From Spirochaetales bacterium (GTDB lineage: Bacteria; Spirochaetota; Spirochaetia; SZUA-6; DRHE01), in contig JAFGQJ010000096.1 in assembly GCA_016935715.1 (NCBI GenBank), positions 1 through 14,456 of the forward strand: a DNA stretch of 14,456 nucleotides, given 5' to 3'. The position numbers and the translations under genes were made by a program. This document shows, one piece after another, positions 1 through 7,294 of the stretch. Each line of letters begins with the position of its first letter. The first letter of the stretch is position 1. The notes under the pieces were generated by a model. That model did no database searches and had not been told where the DNA came from. It saw only the letters and a list, made by a program, of their open reading frames with translations.

Positions 1-1419
1 ATGAACAATCGAATGAACAACCGCATGAAGATACTTCCGATCATGCTGCTGATCGCCGTGCCATTCGCCCTCTGTTCCGAGGGGTTCACGCTGGCCGACG
101 AGCGGGAGCACTGGATGGTCGGAATTGCAGCCTTCGAGGAGCGAAGCCTGAGCCCGGAGAACCTCTACCTCACGCACAGTTTCCCCCTGCTGCTGCGGGA
201 GCGGTTGGAGGCCATACCGAGACACTACTTCGGCGAGGAGGAACAGGAGGCTTATCGGAGCCGGATCATCAGAAAAGAGGAACAGCGCCTGGTCAGCGCC
301 GTCGGCTCGGACCGGCGCGCCCGGGACGAGCTGTTTTTCAGCGCAGCGGGCGGCGGAACCGCCGCCTACGATCAGCGGATTGCCGACAATCTGGAGGCCC
401 TCCGGGAGCTGCGGGAAGCCGATCCGCGGCAGATATCCTTTCCGCAGAGCAAAGAGCTGCGCTTCGCCTCGGGCGCTGACGGGCAGCTGATCTACGACAG
501 CCCGGTGCTCAGCCCGCTGCAGCTGGCGACTCGTGAGGATCTGGACGTCCTGATCTGGGGGAAATTCGAAGAGGTCCGGGGATTTCTGTTCTTCGAGGTC
601 GATGCTTACAATGCCGTTCTTGGGCAGCCCGTGTTCTCCTACAGTGACGCCGCGGCACCGGCGGAGATCTACGATCGGATGGACCCGCTGATCGAAGAGC
701 TCGCCTCGGTGCTCTGGGGCCGGGACTGGAGCTCCCTGACCGTGGAGACGGTTCCGTCCCGCGCCGCCGTGTGGATCGACGACAGCTTCCGGGGGCGCTC
801 TCCCCTGAGAGTTCCCTACCTGCTGCCCGGCACGACGGAGATCCGCGTCGAGTCTCCGGGTTACCGCAGGGAGCAGCGCACGGTCGAGCTTGCTCCCGGC
901 TCCGAGGGGGTCGAGCGCTTCACGCTGCTCGCACAACCGGCTGATGCGTTTTCCCTGGACAGCGACCCGGAGGGTGCGGCGGTGTACCGGGGATCGGAGT
1001 GGCTGGGCACCACTCCCCTGGATGTGGACAAGCCGCAGGAGCTGAGCCGCATCCTGCTGCGGCGGGAGGGATATCTGGATTTTCCGCTGTACGTGGACTC
1101 GGATTTCGCACCGACCGCCACTGCGGCCCTGGTGCCGGAGGATGTGGAACCGGCGGCGCTACAGGGGCAGAGGCGGGAGGAATTGTACAGGGCTTTCGGA
1201 TATTTTGCCCTCTCGATCCCCGTGCCGATTTTCCTGTGGGGCTACGGCTATGACTACCGGGTGATGGCCGCCCAGGCCGGGGCACCGGCATCTGCGCAGC
1301 TCACGGCGGATACGCTTTCCTACCTCTCCTACGGTACCACCGCCGTCTGCGCGGGATTGTTCGTCAATCTGCTGGTTCGCGTGATCCGCTATCTTCGCGC
1401 CGCCGATCGGAGGTCCTGA
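1..1419 (+). CDS. Exported PEGA-domain protein with two C-terminal membrane helices
   Basis: Reads as 472 residues from the first base of the window. Three in-frame ATGs (1, 13, 25) lie at the start. The one at 25 (MKILPIMLLIAV) gives the most ordinary signal sequence, possibly cut after TLA near residue 32. A cysteine at 25 lacks a proper lipobox because Leu precedes it. Residues about 35-240 match nothing I recognise; the part around 180-240 (a strand-rich segment containing WGKFEE and FFEVDAYNAVLGQP) is loosely like TolB-N/CsgG-type folds. Two PEGA-type beta domains follow, at about 244-310 (VPSRAAVWIDD, then RSPLRVPYLLPG) and 315-378 (DPEGAAVYRGSEWLGTTPL). Hydrophobic helices lie at about 398-414 and 444-463, and the tail is Arg-rich. 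PEGA domains are usually found in envelope or surface-associated proteins; the exact function is unknown. A 19-nt gap separates it from ftsY. The true start may lie upstream of the window. Confidence 0.85.
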   Translation: MNNRMNNRMKILPIMLLIAVPFALCSEGFTLADEREHWMVGIAAFEERSLSPENLYLTHSFPLLLRERLEAIPRHYFGEEEQEAYRSRIIRKEEQRLVSAVGSDRRARDELFFSAAGGGTAAYDQRIADNLEALRELREADPRQISFPQSKELRFASGADGQLIYDSPVLSPLQLATREDLDVLIWGKFEEVRGFLFFEVDAYNAVLGQPVFSYSDAAAPAEIYDRMDPLIEELASVLWGRDWSSLTVETVPSRAAVWIDDSFRGRSPLRVPYLLPGTTEIRVESPGYRREQRTVELAPGSEGVERFTLLAQPADAFSLDSDPEGAAVYRGSEWLGTTPLDVDKPQELSRILLRREGYLDFPLYVDSDFAPTATAALVPEDVEPAALQGQRREELYRAFGYFALSIPVPIFLWGYGYDYRVMAAQAGAPASAQLTADTLSYLSYGTTAVCAGLFVNLLVRVIRYLRAADRRS

Positions 1420-1438
1420 TGAGGGAAGGTTCGCAGAG

Positions 1439-2308
1439 ATGATCAGAAAGACTCTGGGCGCCAGGATCCGGGAGCTGTTCGGACGACCGGAGCTGGATCT
1501 TTTCGAGGAGCTGGAGGAGATCCTGATCGAAGGGGATATCGGACCGGCTACGGCGGATCGCATCATCGAGACCTCCAGGGCCGAGATCCGCGGCAGGGCG
1601 GGGAGCGACAGGGACCGGTTTTTCCAGCTTCTTCGCTCGCAGCTCTCCGGGACCCTCCGGACCGTGACCCTGGAGCCGGTGGAAGGAGCGGTGAACCTGC
1701 TCCTGGTGCTGGGGGTAAACGGAGTGGGCAAAACAACGACGATCGCCAAGCTGGCCGAGTACCTGCGCAGGCAGCGGCGGAAGAGCGTGCTCCTGGCGGC
1801 GGCCGACACCTTCAGAGCCGCCGCCGTCGACCAGCTGGCGGTGTGGGGAAAACGGCTGGGCGTCCCGGTGGTGCGCCAGGAACCGGGAGCCGACCCCGGG
1901 GCGGTGGTTTTCGACGCCATCTCCAGCGCCCAGGCCAACCGGGTCGACGTGATCATCGCCGACACGGCGGGGAGGATGCACAACAAGGCTCACCTTGTGA
2001 AGGAGCTGGGCAAGATCGACAGGATCGCCGGGGGCCGCATACCGGCCGAGGCCTACAAGAAGATCCTGGTCATCGACGCGACTACCGGCCAGAATGCTCT
2101 GCGCCAGGCGGAGGTGTTCCACGACGCAGTCGGGGTGGACAGCATCATCCTGGCCAAGTACGACTCCACTGCGAAAGGAGGGATCGCCGTGGCCATATCT
2201 CAGGACCTGGGCATCCCCTTCTCCTTCATGGGAGTCGGGGAGAAGCTGGAGGATCTCGAGCCCTTCGACCGGGAGGCGTACCTGGACCGCCTGCTCGAGG
2301 TACGGTGA
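1439..2308 (+). CDS. ftsY: Signal recognition particle receptor FtsY (NG-domain form)
   Basis: SRP-family GTPase, 289 residues. It docks SRP-ribosome complexes at the inner membrane and hands nascent membrane proteins to SecYEG. The four-helix N domain is about residues 1-75; the first helix (MIRKTLGARIRELFG) is basic and amphipathic and may bind membrane. The G domain shows the P-loop GVNGVGKTT (92-100), the DTFRAAAVDQL motif (123-133), DTAGR (175-179), the G4 position as AKYD (239-242) and the closing GVGEKLEDLEPFD (265-277). The DTFRAAAVDQL and GEKxxDLxPFD motifs separate it from Ffh, as does the absence of a methionine-rich M domain. The acidic A domain of E. coli FtsY is missing, as in many bacteria. 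The start is supported by AGGGAAGG at 1422-1429, 9 nt upstream. The stop overlaps the next gene. G4 usually reads TKxD; Ala here is atypical. Confidence 0.97.
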   Translation: MIRKTLGARIRELFGRPELDLFEELEEILIEGDIGPATADRIIETSRAEIRGRAGSDRDRFFQLLRSQLSGTLRTVTLEPVEGAVNLLLVLGVNGVGKTTTIAKLAEYLRRQRRKSVLLAAADTFRAAAVDQLAVWGKRLGVPVVRQEPGADPGAVVFDAISSAQANRVDVIIADTAGRMHNKAHLVKELGKIDRIAGGRIPAEAYKKILVIDATTGQNALRQAEVFHDAVGVDSIILAKYDSTAKGGIAVAISQDLGIPFSFMGVGEKLEDLEPFDREAYLDRLLEVR

Positions 2309-3438
2309 CGGTGTCCCCGCTGCTGCGCCCCCCTGCCGGTATCCTCCTGGCCACCCTCGCGGTTCTCGCGGCTCTGGCGCTCCCGCCGGATCTTTCCGGC
2401 CAGGAGGTCCCGGCAGCCGGGAAGCGGATCTACGTTTCCAATAATCTCGGTATGCCGCTGGAGGAAATCGACCCTTCCAGGCGGGAGGAGTTCGACTACA
2501 TCCTGGTCGTGGCACGGGAGGGGGAGGTGCAGAGGCGCACCCTCTTTCACGACGGGCAGCCGGTGCGCCGCTGGGAGCTCGATCCCGGCGAGGAACGGGA
2601 GTACGAGGGCGGGGAGCTGGTGCAGCTGCGCCGCTACGACGAGCAGGGCCGCCCGACGGAGGAGCAGAGTTTCGAGAAAGGCGAGCTCAGCCGGCGCACC
2701 GTCTACCACTACGGCCGGGAGAGGCTGGAGCGCTTGGACACCTACGGGCCCGATGGGACGCTGTTGCACAGCGATCACTACCGCTTGTCCGCGGAGGGCG
2801 AGCTCCGCCGGGTAACCCGGGAGCAGGGGGATGCAGGCGACGGACAGCAGCTGTCCCTGAGCGGCGGCGAAGGGATCTGCGAAGAGCGCTACGGGAACGC
2901 CCGGGAGCGGCGGTTCAACCGCTACGACACCAACGGCAGGCTGGCGGAGCAGGAGTACTGGTACGGGGGAACCCTGATCGAACGGCAGCGTTTCCAATAC
3001 CGCGGTGACGGCGAGATCCTGTCGAGCTCGCTGCTGGAAGAGCCGAAGCTGGAGCGGACGACCCGGCGCATCTACGACGAGCAGGGACTGCCGGTGCGCA
3101 TCGAGGTAGAGCAGAAGGGGCAGCCGGTGGAGCTGACCGTCCACGTCCGCGACGGGCAGGGCAGGATCCTGGAGACCACCAGGCGGGGTTCCCGGGGAAT
3201 CGAGCGGTGGCTGTTCCAGTACGACGAGGAGGGCGAAGCTCTGCGGGAGGAGTACCGCGTGCGGGGAGCTCTGGAGAGCATTACCGAGTATCGCGGGCAG
3301 GAGGGGCAACGATCGCGGGTGGAGGAGCTGTACCGGGACGGCAGGCCGTTCATGAGGGTCCACTACCGGGGAGAGCAGAAGGTGAAGGAGGAGTTCCTCA
3401 GGGAGGGAGAAGTCGTGCGGGTCCGGGAGTTTCAATGA
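2305..3438 (+). CDS. Unrecognised exported protein of YD-like repeats
   Basis: About 377 residues, with no named family that I recognise. I start it at GTG 2305, which overlaps the ftsY stop (GTGA). GTG 2311 is equally possible; GAGG at 2297-2300 is 4 nt from the first and 10 nt from the second. The N-terminus is a clear signal sequence (hydrophobic residues about 11-27), probably cut near LSG-QE (32/33). The mature part is highly charged and built of degenerate units of about 20-25 residues around an aromatic-Asp-x-x-Gly core: RRYDEQGRPTEE (109-120), NRYDTNGRLAEQ (206-217), RIYDEQGLPVRI (255-266), FQYDEEGEALRE (304-315), and weaker copies near 80, 145, 230, 280 and 343. This resembles RHS/YD or YwqK-like beta-hairpin repeats. 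It has no cysteine apart from C192 and no membrane helix after the signal. A periplasmic or outer-membrane-side scaffold is my inference. It overlaps lolC by 4 nt. Confidence 0.85.
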   Translation: MTVSPLLRPPAGILLATLAVLAALALPPDLSGQEVPAAGKRIYVSNNLGMPLEEIDPSRREEFDYILVVAREGEVQRRTLFHDGQPVRRWELDPGEEREYEGGELVQLRRYDEQGRPTEEQSFEKGELSRRTVYHYGRERLERLDTYGPDGTLLHSDHYRLSAEGELRRVTREQGDAGDGQQLSLSGGEGICEERYGNARERRFNRYDTNGRLAEQEYWYGGTLIERQRFQYRGDGEILSSSLLEEPKLERTTRRIYDEQGLPVRIEVEQKGQPVELTVHVRDGQGRILETTRRGSRGIERWLFQYDEEGEALREEYRVRGALESITEYRGQEGQRSRVEELYRDGRPFMRVHYRGEQKVKEEFLREGEVVRVREFQ

Positions 3439-4739
3439 GGGGCCGTTTCGTCTCCTTCATGGGCTTGCGCTACTTCCGCTCCCGGCGGCGCGGCGTCGGG
3501 GGAACCTCGACGGTGCTGTCGATACTGGGATTGGCCGTCGGGGTGATGGCCCTGACCGCGGTGATGGGCGTGATGAACGGTTTCCAGCTGGGCTTCATCG
3601 AGAGCATCCTCGAGATCAGCTCCTACCATCTGCAGATGCGGGGTATCGACGGCCGGGAAGCCGCCGATCTGCTGCAGTCCCTCCGTACCCTGCCCGGTGT
3701 CCGCTCCGCCGTGCCGTTCAGCGAGCACCAGGTGATCATCGAAGGAAGGTTCAGCGATCCGCGCGGATGCCTGATCCGCGCGGTCCCGCCGGAGGTGCAG
3801 CAGCTGGATCCGTCATTCGCCCGGACCCTCGAGATCGTGGATGGAGATTTCCGGCTGGATCAGCCCGGAGCCATCGTCCTGGGCGTCGAGCTTTCCCGGC
3901 ATCTGGGCGTGGGGGTCGGCGACGGGGTGTCGATCCTATCCCTGCAGAGCGGACCCTCCGGGGAACTGAAGCCCGAAAGCCGCCTGTACGCCGTCGCGGG
4001 GCTGTTTCGCAGCGGGTACTACGAATTCGACCTGGGCTGGGCCTTCATCTCCCTTCAGGAGGGAGCCGCGCTGGACGGTGCCGGGCAGTCTGCCCCGACC
4101 CTGGGAATCAAGATCGAAAACCGGTTCCGGGATCAGCAGATGATCCAGAGGATCCGGGACCTGCCCGGGGCCGGTCGCCACTCCGTGCTCAGCTGGCGGG
4201 AGTTCAACCGGGCCTTTTTCGGCGCCCTGCGCATGGAGAAAATCATGATGACCTTCCTGATAGGCCTCATTTTCGTGGTCGTCGGCTTCAACATCCACCA
4301 CGGGCTTCGCAGGGCGGTGAGAGAACGATACGAGGAGATCGGCGTGCTGAAGGCCCTCGGCGCATCGGACACTTCGGTGCGCAGGGTGTTCGTGCTCGAA
4401 GGGCTGCTGATCGGAACGATCGGTGCGTTCGCCGGGCTGCTTCTCGGGCTCCTGATATCGGTCAACATCAACGCGGTTTTCGGCTTCGCCGAGTGGATCG
4501 TCAACGCCGGCATCACCTTCGTGGACCTGCTGCTCTCCCCGCTGCTGCGAACCGGAAGCGACCGTTTTTCCCTGTTTTCCCCGGCCTACTTCTACATAAC
4601 CGAGGTCCCGAGCACGGTTCTGCTGCGGGAAGCGGTCCTGATCGTGCTTTTCGCCGTGCTCGCCCCGACCGCGGCGGCTGCCGCCGCGGCAGCGCGCGTC
4701 AAGCAGGTTCGGCCTGCGGAGGTGCTGCGGTATGAATGA
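3435..4739 (+). CDS. lolC: LolC/LolE-family ABC transporter permease (first copy)
   Basis: FtsX-fold permease of 434 residues, probably half of the complex that extracts lipoproteins from the inner membrane and passes them to LolA. It shows a short basic N-terminus, TM1 at about 25-49, a large periplasmic domain of about 220 residues, and TM2 at about 268-290. The cytoplasmic coupling segment EEIGVLKALGAS (300-311) should contact LolD. TM3 (317-346) and TM4 (396-420) follow, then the tail VRPAEVLRYE typical of LolC/MacB/FtsX C-termini. TM4 carries eight consecutive alanines (413-420). The loop between TM3 and TM4 is about 50 residues, longer than I expect from E. coli LolC. ATG 3435 overlaps the previous stop (ATGA), with GGGAG at 3425-3429. 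LolC versus LolE cannot be settled, so the symbol reflects gene order. A MacB-like exporter is less likely, because MacB fuses its ATPase. Confidence 0.9.
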   Translation: MRGRFVSFMGLRYFRSRRRGVGGTSTVLSILGLAVGVMALTAVMGVMNGFQLGFIESILEISSYHLQMRGIDGREAADLLQSLRTLPGVRSAVPFSEHQVIIEGRFSDPRGCLIRAVPPEVQQLDPSFARTLEIVDGDFRLDQPGAIVLGVELSRHLGVGVGDGVSILSLQSGPSGELKPESRLYAVAGLFRSGYYEFDLGWAFISLQEGAALDGAGQSAPTLGIKIENRFRDQQMIQRIRDLPGAGRHSVLSWREFNRAFFGALRMEKIMMTFLIGLIFVVVGFNIHHGLRRAVRERYEEIGVLKALGASDTSVRRVFVLEGLLIGTIGAFAGLLLGLLISVNINAVFGFAEWIVNAGITFVDLLLSPLLRTGSDRFSLFSPAYFYITEVPSTVLLREAVLIVLFAVLAPTAAAAAAAARVKQVRPAEVLRYE

Positions 4740-5421
4740 TACGCTGCCGGCGCTGCTGGAGACCAGAGGTGTGAGCAAGGTCTTCCGCAGCGGTCGTGAG
4801 GATCTGCTGGTCTTTCAGGAGGTGAGCTTCGCCGTAGCGAGGGGCAGGACAGCAGTCATCATGGGAGAGAGCGGTTCCGGGAAGACGACCCTCCTGAACC
4901 TGATCGGCGCACTGGACCACTGCACGGAGGGACGGATCCTCTTCGACGGGCTGGACATCACCGGGCAGCGGGAGGAGGATCTCATCGAGCTGCGCTCCAG
5001 GCAGCTGGGATTCATCTTCCAGTTCCACTATCTGCTCAAGGACCTCACAGCTCTGGAAAACGTGCTGATACCCGCCCTGATCGCCCGCACGCCCCGTACC
5101 CGGGCCGGCCGGCGGGCGCAGGAGCTGCTCGCCCAGGTCGGATTGAGCGACCGCGCCGGCCACTACCCGGTGCAGCTGTCGGGGGGAGAGCGGCAGAGGG
5201 TTGCGGTAGCCAGGGCCCTGATGAACGATCCCCGCCTCATCCTGGCCGATGAGCCCACGGGGAATCTGGACGAGCGCAACTCCCTGGCGATCCAGGAGCT
5301 GCTGTTCGAGCTGGTCCGGAGACACGGGAAATCGATGATCCTGGTGACCCACGCGGCCGATTTCGCCCGCCTGGGGGATGATCACTACCTCCTGGAGCAT
5401 CGCAGGTTGAGGAAGCTGTGA
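4732..5421 (+). CDS. lolD: LolD-family ABC transporter ATP-binding protein
   Basis: Cytoplasmic ATPase subunit of 229 residues that powers the flanking permeases. All ABC motifs are visible: Walker A GESGSGKTT (45-53), Q-loop FIFQFHYLL (94-102, with the aromatic residues typical of LolD/MacB ATPases), signature LSGGERQRVAVARAL (149-163), Walker B LILADEPTGNLD (169-180) and the switch histidine in VTHAAD (205-210). The EPTGNLD sequence and the length are those of the LolD/FtsE/MacB group. Position between two FtsX-fold permeases favours LolD over FtsE. The start at 4732 overlaps the lolC end by 8 nt and is preceded by GGAGG at 4718-4722, 9 nt away. Translational coupling with lolC and lolE is likely. 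No key residue is missing. Confidence 0.95.
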   Translation: MNDTLPALLETRGVSKVFRSGREDLLVFQEVSFAVARGRTAVIMGESGSGKTTLLNLIGALDHCTEGRILFDGLDITGQREEDLIELRSRQLGFIFQFHYLLKDLTALENVLIPALIARTPRTRAGRRAQELLAQVGLSDRAGHYPVQLSGGERQRVAVARALMNDPRLILADEPTGNLDERNSLAIQELLFELVRRHGKSMILVTHAADFARLGDDHYLLEHRRLRKL

Positions 5422-6734
5422 TGGCCGCGGGCCGCAGACTCTGGACAGCCCTCGGTTTGCGCAACTTCGTCTCCAGAGGCGGACGCATTTCCGGTCATCT
5501 GATCGGCAGCGTGGCAGCCATCGGATTGAGCCTGATCCCGCTGGTGGTCGTGCTGGAAGTGGCCGACGGCATGATCGAGGGGATCACCCGCAGATACCTC
5601 GAGGTGGGTACCTACCATCTGCAGGTCAGCCTTGCCGGGGATGCGGATCCGGCGGGCTACGAACGGCTGGCCGAGCGGCTGAGGGGTGAAGAGGGGGTCA
5701 CACGGGTGATCGTCGAGAGGCAGGGAATGGGTCTGCTGTACAGTGATTCACGGCGCGGGGCGGTGACGGTCCGGGCCGTGCCCCCCTCCCTGTACCGGGA
5801 GGACGAGGATTTCCGCAGGTATTTCCGGATTCTCGAGGGTTCCTTCGACCTGGAGAGCCCCGGATCCATGCTGGTCGGCCGGGAGATCGCCGACAAGCTG
5901 GATCTGGACGTCGGCAGCACGGTCAGGCTGCTGTCGATGGTCTCGACCTCCGTCGGGCGCAGCCTGCCGCGGGTGAGCTCCTTCACCGTGGCGGGGATTT
6001 TCACCACCGGCTACCAGGAGCTCGACAAGCTGTGGACCTACATCCCCCTGTCGACGGGTTTCAGGGTGCTGCCGGGAAGGAGCGCCGCCACCTTCCTGGG
6101 AGTGAAGGTACGGGATCCTTTCGACCGCATAGACGGACAGCTGCGCAGGCTGGAGGCGAAGCTGCCTCCGGAAACCCGGGGCATGAGCTGGTACGAGCTG
6201 GAGCGGGCCAATTACAAGTCTTTCCAGACCACCAGGGCGCTGCTGATCTTCGTGATGGCCCTGATCGTGGCGGTGGCCACGATCAACATCTCCTCCAGCC
6301 TGATCATGGTGGTGATCGAAAAAACGGAGGAGATCGGCATTCTGAAGGCCATGGGCGCCCATCCCCGGGACATCACCCGCACGTTCGTGTTCACGGGTTT
6401 GTGCGTCGGCGTAGTCGGGGTGGTGCTGGGCTTGAGCCTGGGACTGGTCGTGGCGGTGAACATCAACTCCGTATTGGCCGGTTCCGAGCTGATCGTCAAC
6501 CGGCTGTTGCTGGCCTCGCGCCGGCTGCTCTCCCCGATCGCGGAGCTTCCGGGTCCGGCTCCGGTGCGCCTGTTCAACGCGGAGTTCTACCTGGAGGAGA
6601 TCCCTATCCGGATCCGGGTGGCCGAGCTGTTCAGCGTGGCCGCCGCTTCGCTCGCTCTCTCCTCCCTGGCCGCTTTTTTCCCGGCCCGGGCCGCGGCGCG
6701 GATAAAACCTCTTGAAGTGCTACGGAAAATTTGA
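5421..6734 (+). CDS. lolE: LolC/LolE-family ABC transporter permease (second copy)
   Basis: Second FtsX-fold permease, 437 residues, evidently a diverged paralogue of the gene two places upstream and the probable partner in a LolC-LolD2-LolE complex. TM1 is about 25-48, a periplasmic domain spans about 50-270, and TM2 is 272-298. The coupling segment EEIGILKAMGA lies at 303-313, TM3 at 322-347 and TM4 at 400-423, and the C-terminus is IKPLEVLRKI. The stretch after TM3 (VNINSV, then a 40-50 residue loop, then FYLEEIP) parallels VNINAV and FYITEVP in the first permease, so both share the longer loop. ATG 5421 overlaps the lolD stop by one base (TGATG), with GAGGAAG at 5409-5415. GTG 5418 would add one residue. 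A 59-nt gap follows, the largest in the window, so this may be the end of the lol block. Confidence 0.92.
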   Translation: MAAGRRLWTALGLRNFVSRGGRISGHLIGSVAAIGLSLIPLVVVLEVADGMIEGITRRYLEVGTYHLQVSLAGDADPAGYERLAERLRGEEGVTRVIVERQGMGLLYSDSRRGAVTVRAVPPSLYREDEDFRRYFRILEGSFDLESPGSMLVGREIADKLDLDVGSTVRLLSMVSTSVGRSLPRVSSFTVAGIFTTGYQELDKLWTYIPLSTGFRVLPGRSAATFLGVKVRDPFDRIDGQLRRLEAKLPPETRGMSWYELERANYKSFQTTRALLIFVMALIVAVATINISSSLIMVVIEKTEEIGILKAMGAHPRDITRTFVFTGLCVGVVGVVLGLSLGLVVAVNINSVLAGSELIVNRLLLASRRLLSPIAELPGPAPVRLFNAEFYLEEIPIRIRVAELFSVAAASLALSSLAAFFPARAAARIKPLEVLRKI

Positions 6735-6739
6735 TTTTG

Positions 6740-6750
6740 TGTGTATACTT
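6740..6750 (+). promoter_or_regulatory. Possible -10 promoter element upstream of mcsA
   Basis: TATACT at 6744-6749 lies in the AT-rich 59-nt gap between lolE and mcsA, 5 of 6 to the sigma-70 -10 consensus, with GTGTG just before it. At a spacing of 17 the -35 position reads TACGGA, which is poor; TTGAAG at 6713-6718 is too far (25 nt) and TTGATT at 6731-6736 too near (7 nt). Transcription would begin near 6756, leaving a short leader before ATG 6794. Neither a CtsR box nor a CIRCE element is visible. This is the only plausible place where mcsA-mcsB-clpC could gain its own promoter, but the evidence is one hexamer. Confidence 0.35.
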
Positions 6751-6751
6751 C

Positions 6752-6791
6752 ACTGTAGAGGACGAAGCTGATCCGGAACGAGAGACTGTAG
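6752..6791 (+). repeat. Direct repeat ACTGTAG x2 in the mcsA leader
   Basis: ACTGTAG occurs at 6752-6758 and again at 6785-6791, with a 33-nt period (about three helical turns). The first copy sits where transcription would start from the candidate -10 element, and the second directly precedes ATG 6794. It could be a paired operator, or chance, since a 7-nt repeat is short. The only Shine-Dalgarno-like string is a weak GAGAG at 6780-6784, between the copies. Confidence 0.25.
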
Positions 6792-6793
6792 TC

Positions 6794-7294
6794 ATGAAAT
6801 GCGAAATCTGCGGAGCCCGTAAGGCGGTAATCCACATCCAGCAGGTCATCGGCAAGGAGCGGGTGGACCTGCACTTGTGCGAGGAGTGTGCCCTGGAGAG
6901 GGGCATCAGCGGCGAAGGGGAGCACGGGGAGCTGTCCATCTCCAGCATGCTCAACGGCCTGCTGGACGTACGGGACCTCAAAAAGAGGAAGGACGCGGTC
7001 TGCCCCCGGTGCAGCTCAAGCTGGCAGTCCATCCGCAAGCGCGACAAGCTGGGATGCACCGAATGCTACAGCACCTTCAGCCGGGAGATTCACTACATGC
7101 TGGAGAAGATGGGCGTGCAGTCGGCGCACCGCGGCAAGCTGCCCAAGCGGCTCAACACCTACAAGCGCTATCTGGTCGATGTGGTGAAGCTCAAGGAAGG
7201 TCTCAAGGAAGCGCTGAAGAGGGAGGACTATGAGAAGGCGGCACGGATCCGGGACCGCATCCGGGAGATAGAAAATTCCCCGGAGGAGCAGTGA
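6794..7294 (+). CDS. mcsA: McsA: zinc-finger and UVR-domain activator of the McsB kinase
   Basis: 166 residues. McsA proteins bind zinc, activate the protein-arginine kinase McsB and link it to ClpC. Four CxxC pairs are seen: C3/C6, C29/C32, C70/C73 and C88/C91, consistent with two zinc sites, each built from two pairs. The C-terminus (about 131-160, containing KREDYEKAARIRDRI) is a UVR domain, the helical hairpin also found in UvrB, UvrC and the ClpC middle region. A 60-residue linker separates the cysteine pairs and UVR from each other only partly; the Bacillus protein has the same order and is slightly longer (about 185). ATG 6794 was chosen because the first CxxC begins two residues later, although the frame stays open from TTG 6731. 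The stop overlaps mcsB by one base (TGATG). There is no ctsR gene before it, unlike the Firmicute operon. Confidence 0.93.
   Translation: MKCEICGARKAVIHIQQVIGKERVDLHLCEECALERGISGEGEHGELSISSMLNGLLDVRDLKKRKDAVCPRCSSSWQSIRKRDKLGCTECYSTFSREIHYMLEKMGVQSAHRGKLPKRLNTYKRYLVDVVKLKEGLKEALKREDYEKAARIRDRIREIENSPEEQ

Noticed and set aside
1..1419. Lipoprotein call for the PEGA protein from Cys25
   Set aside because: The residues before the cysteine (Phe-Ala-Leu) do not make an acceptable lipobox; a small residue is expected just before Cys.
1843..2304. Upstream extension of the YD-repeat gene into ftsY
   Set aside because: The frame is open, but the product there is Gly/Arg-rich with no motifs and lies on top of conserved FtsY sequence; the signal peptide begins only after 2305.
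2200..3435. - strand open frame of 411 codons opposite the YD-repeat gene
   Set aside because: The + strand frame has a signal peptide, overlapping junctions with both neighbours and a repeat pattern; the - strand product is Leu/Pro-rich without motifs.
3767..4735. Alternative + strand frame (322 codons) inside lolC
   Set aside because: Arg/Gly/Pro-rich out-of-frame product without motifs; the other frame encodes the permease.
6735..6793. CtsR operator or CIRCE element upstream of mcsA
   Set aside because: No tandem GTCAAA heptads and no TTAGCACTC/GAGTGCTAA pair are present.
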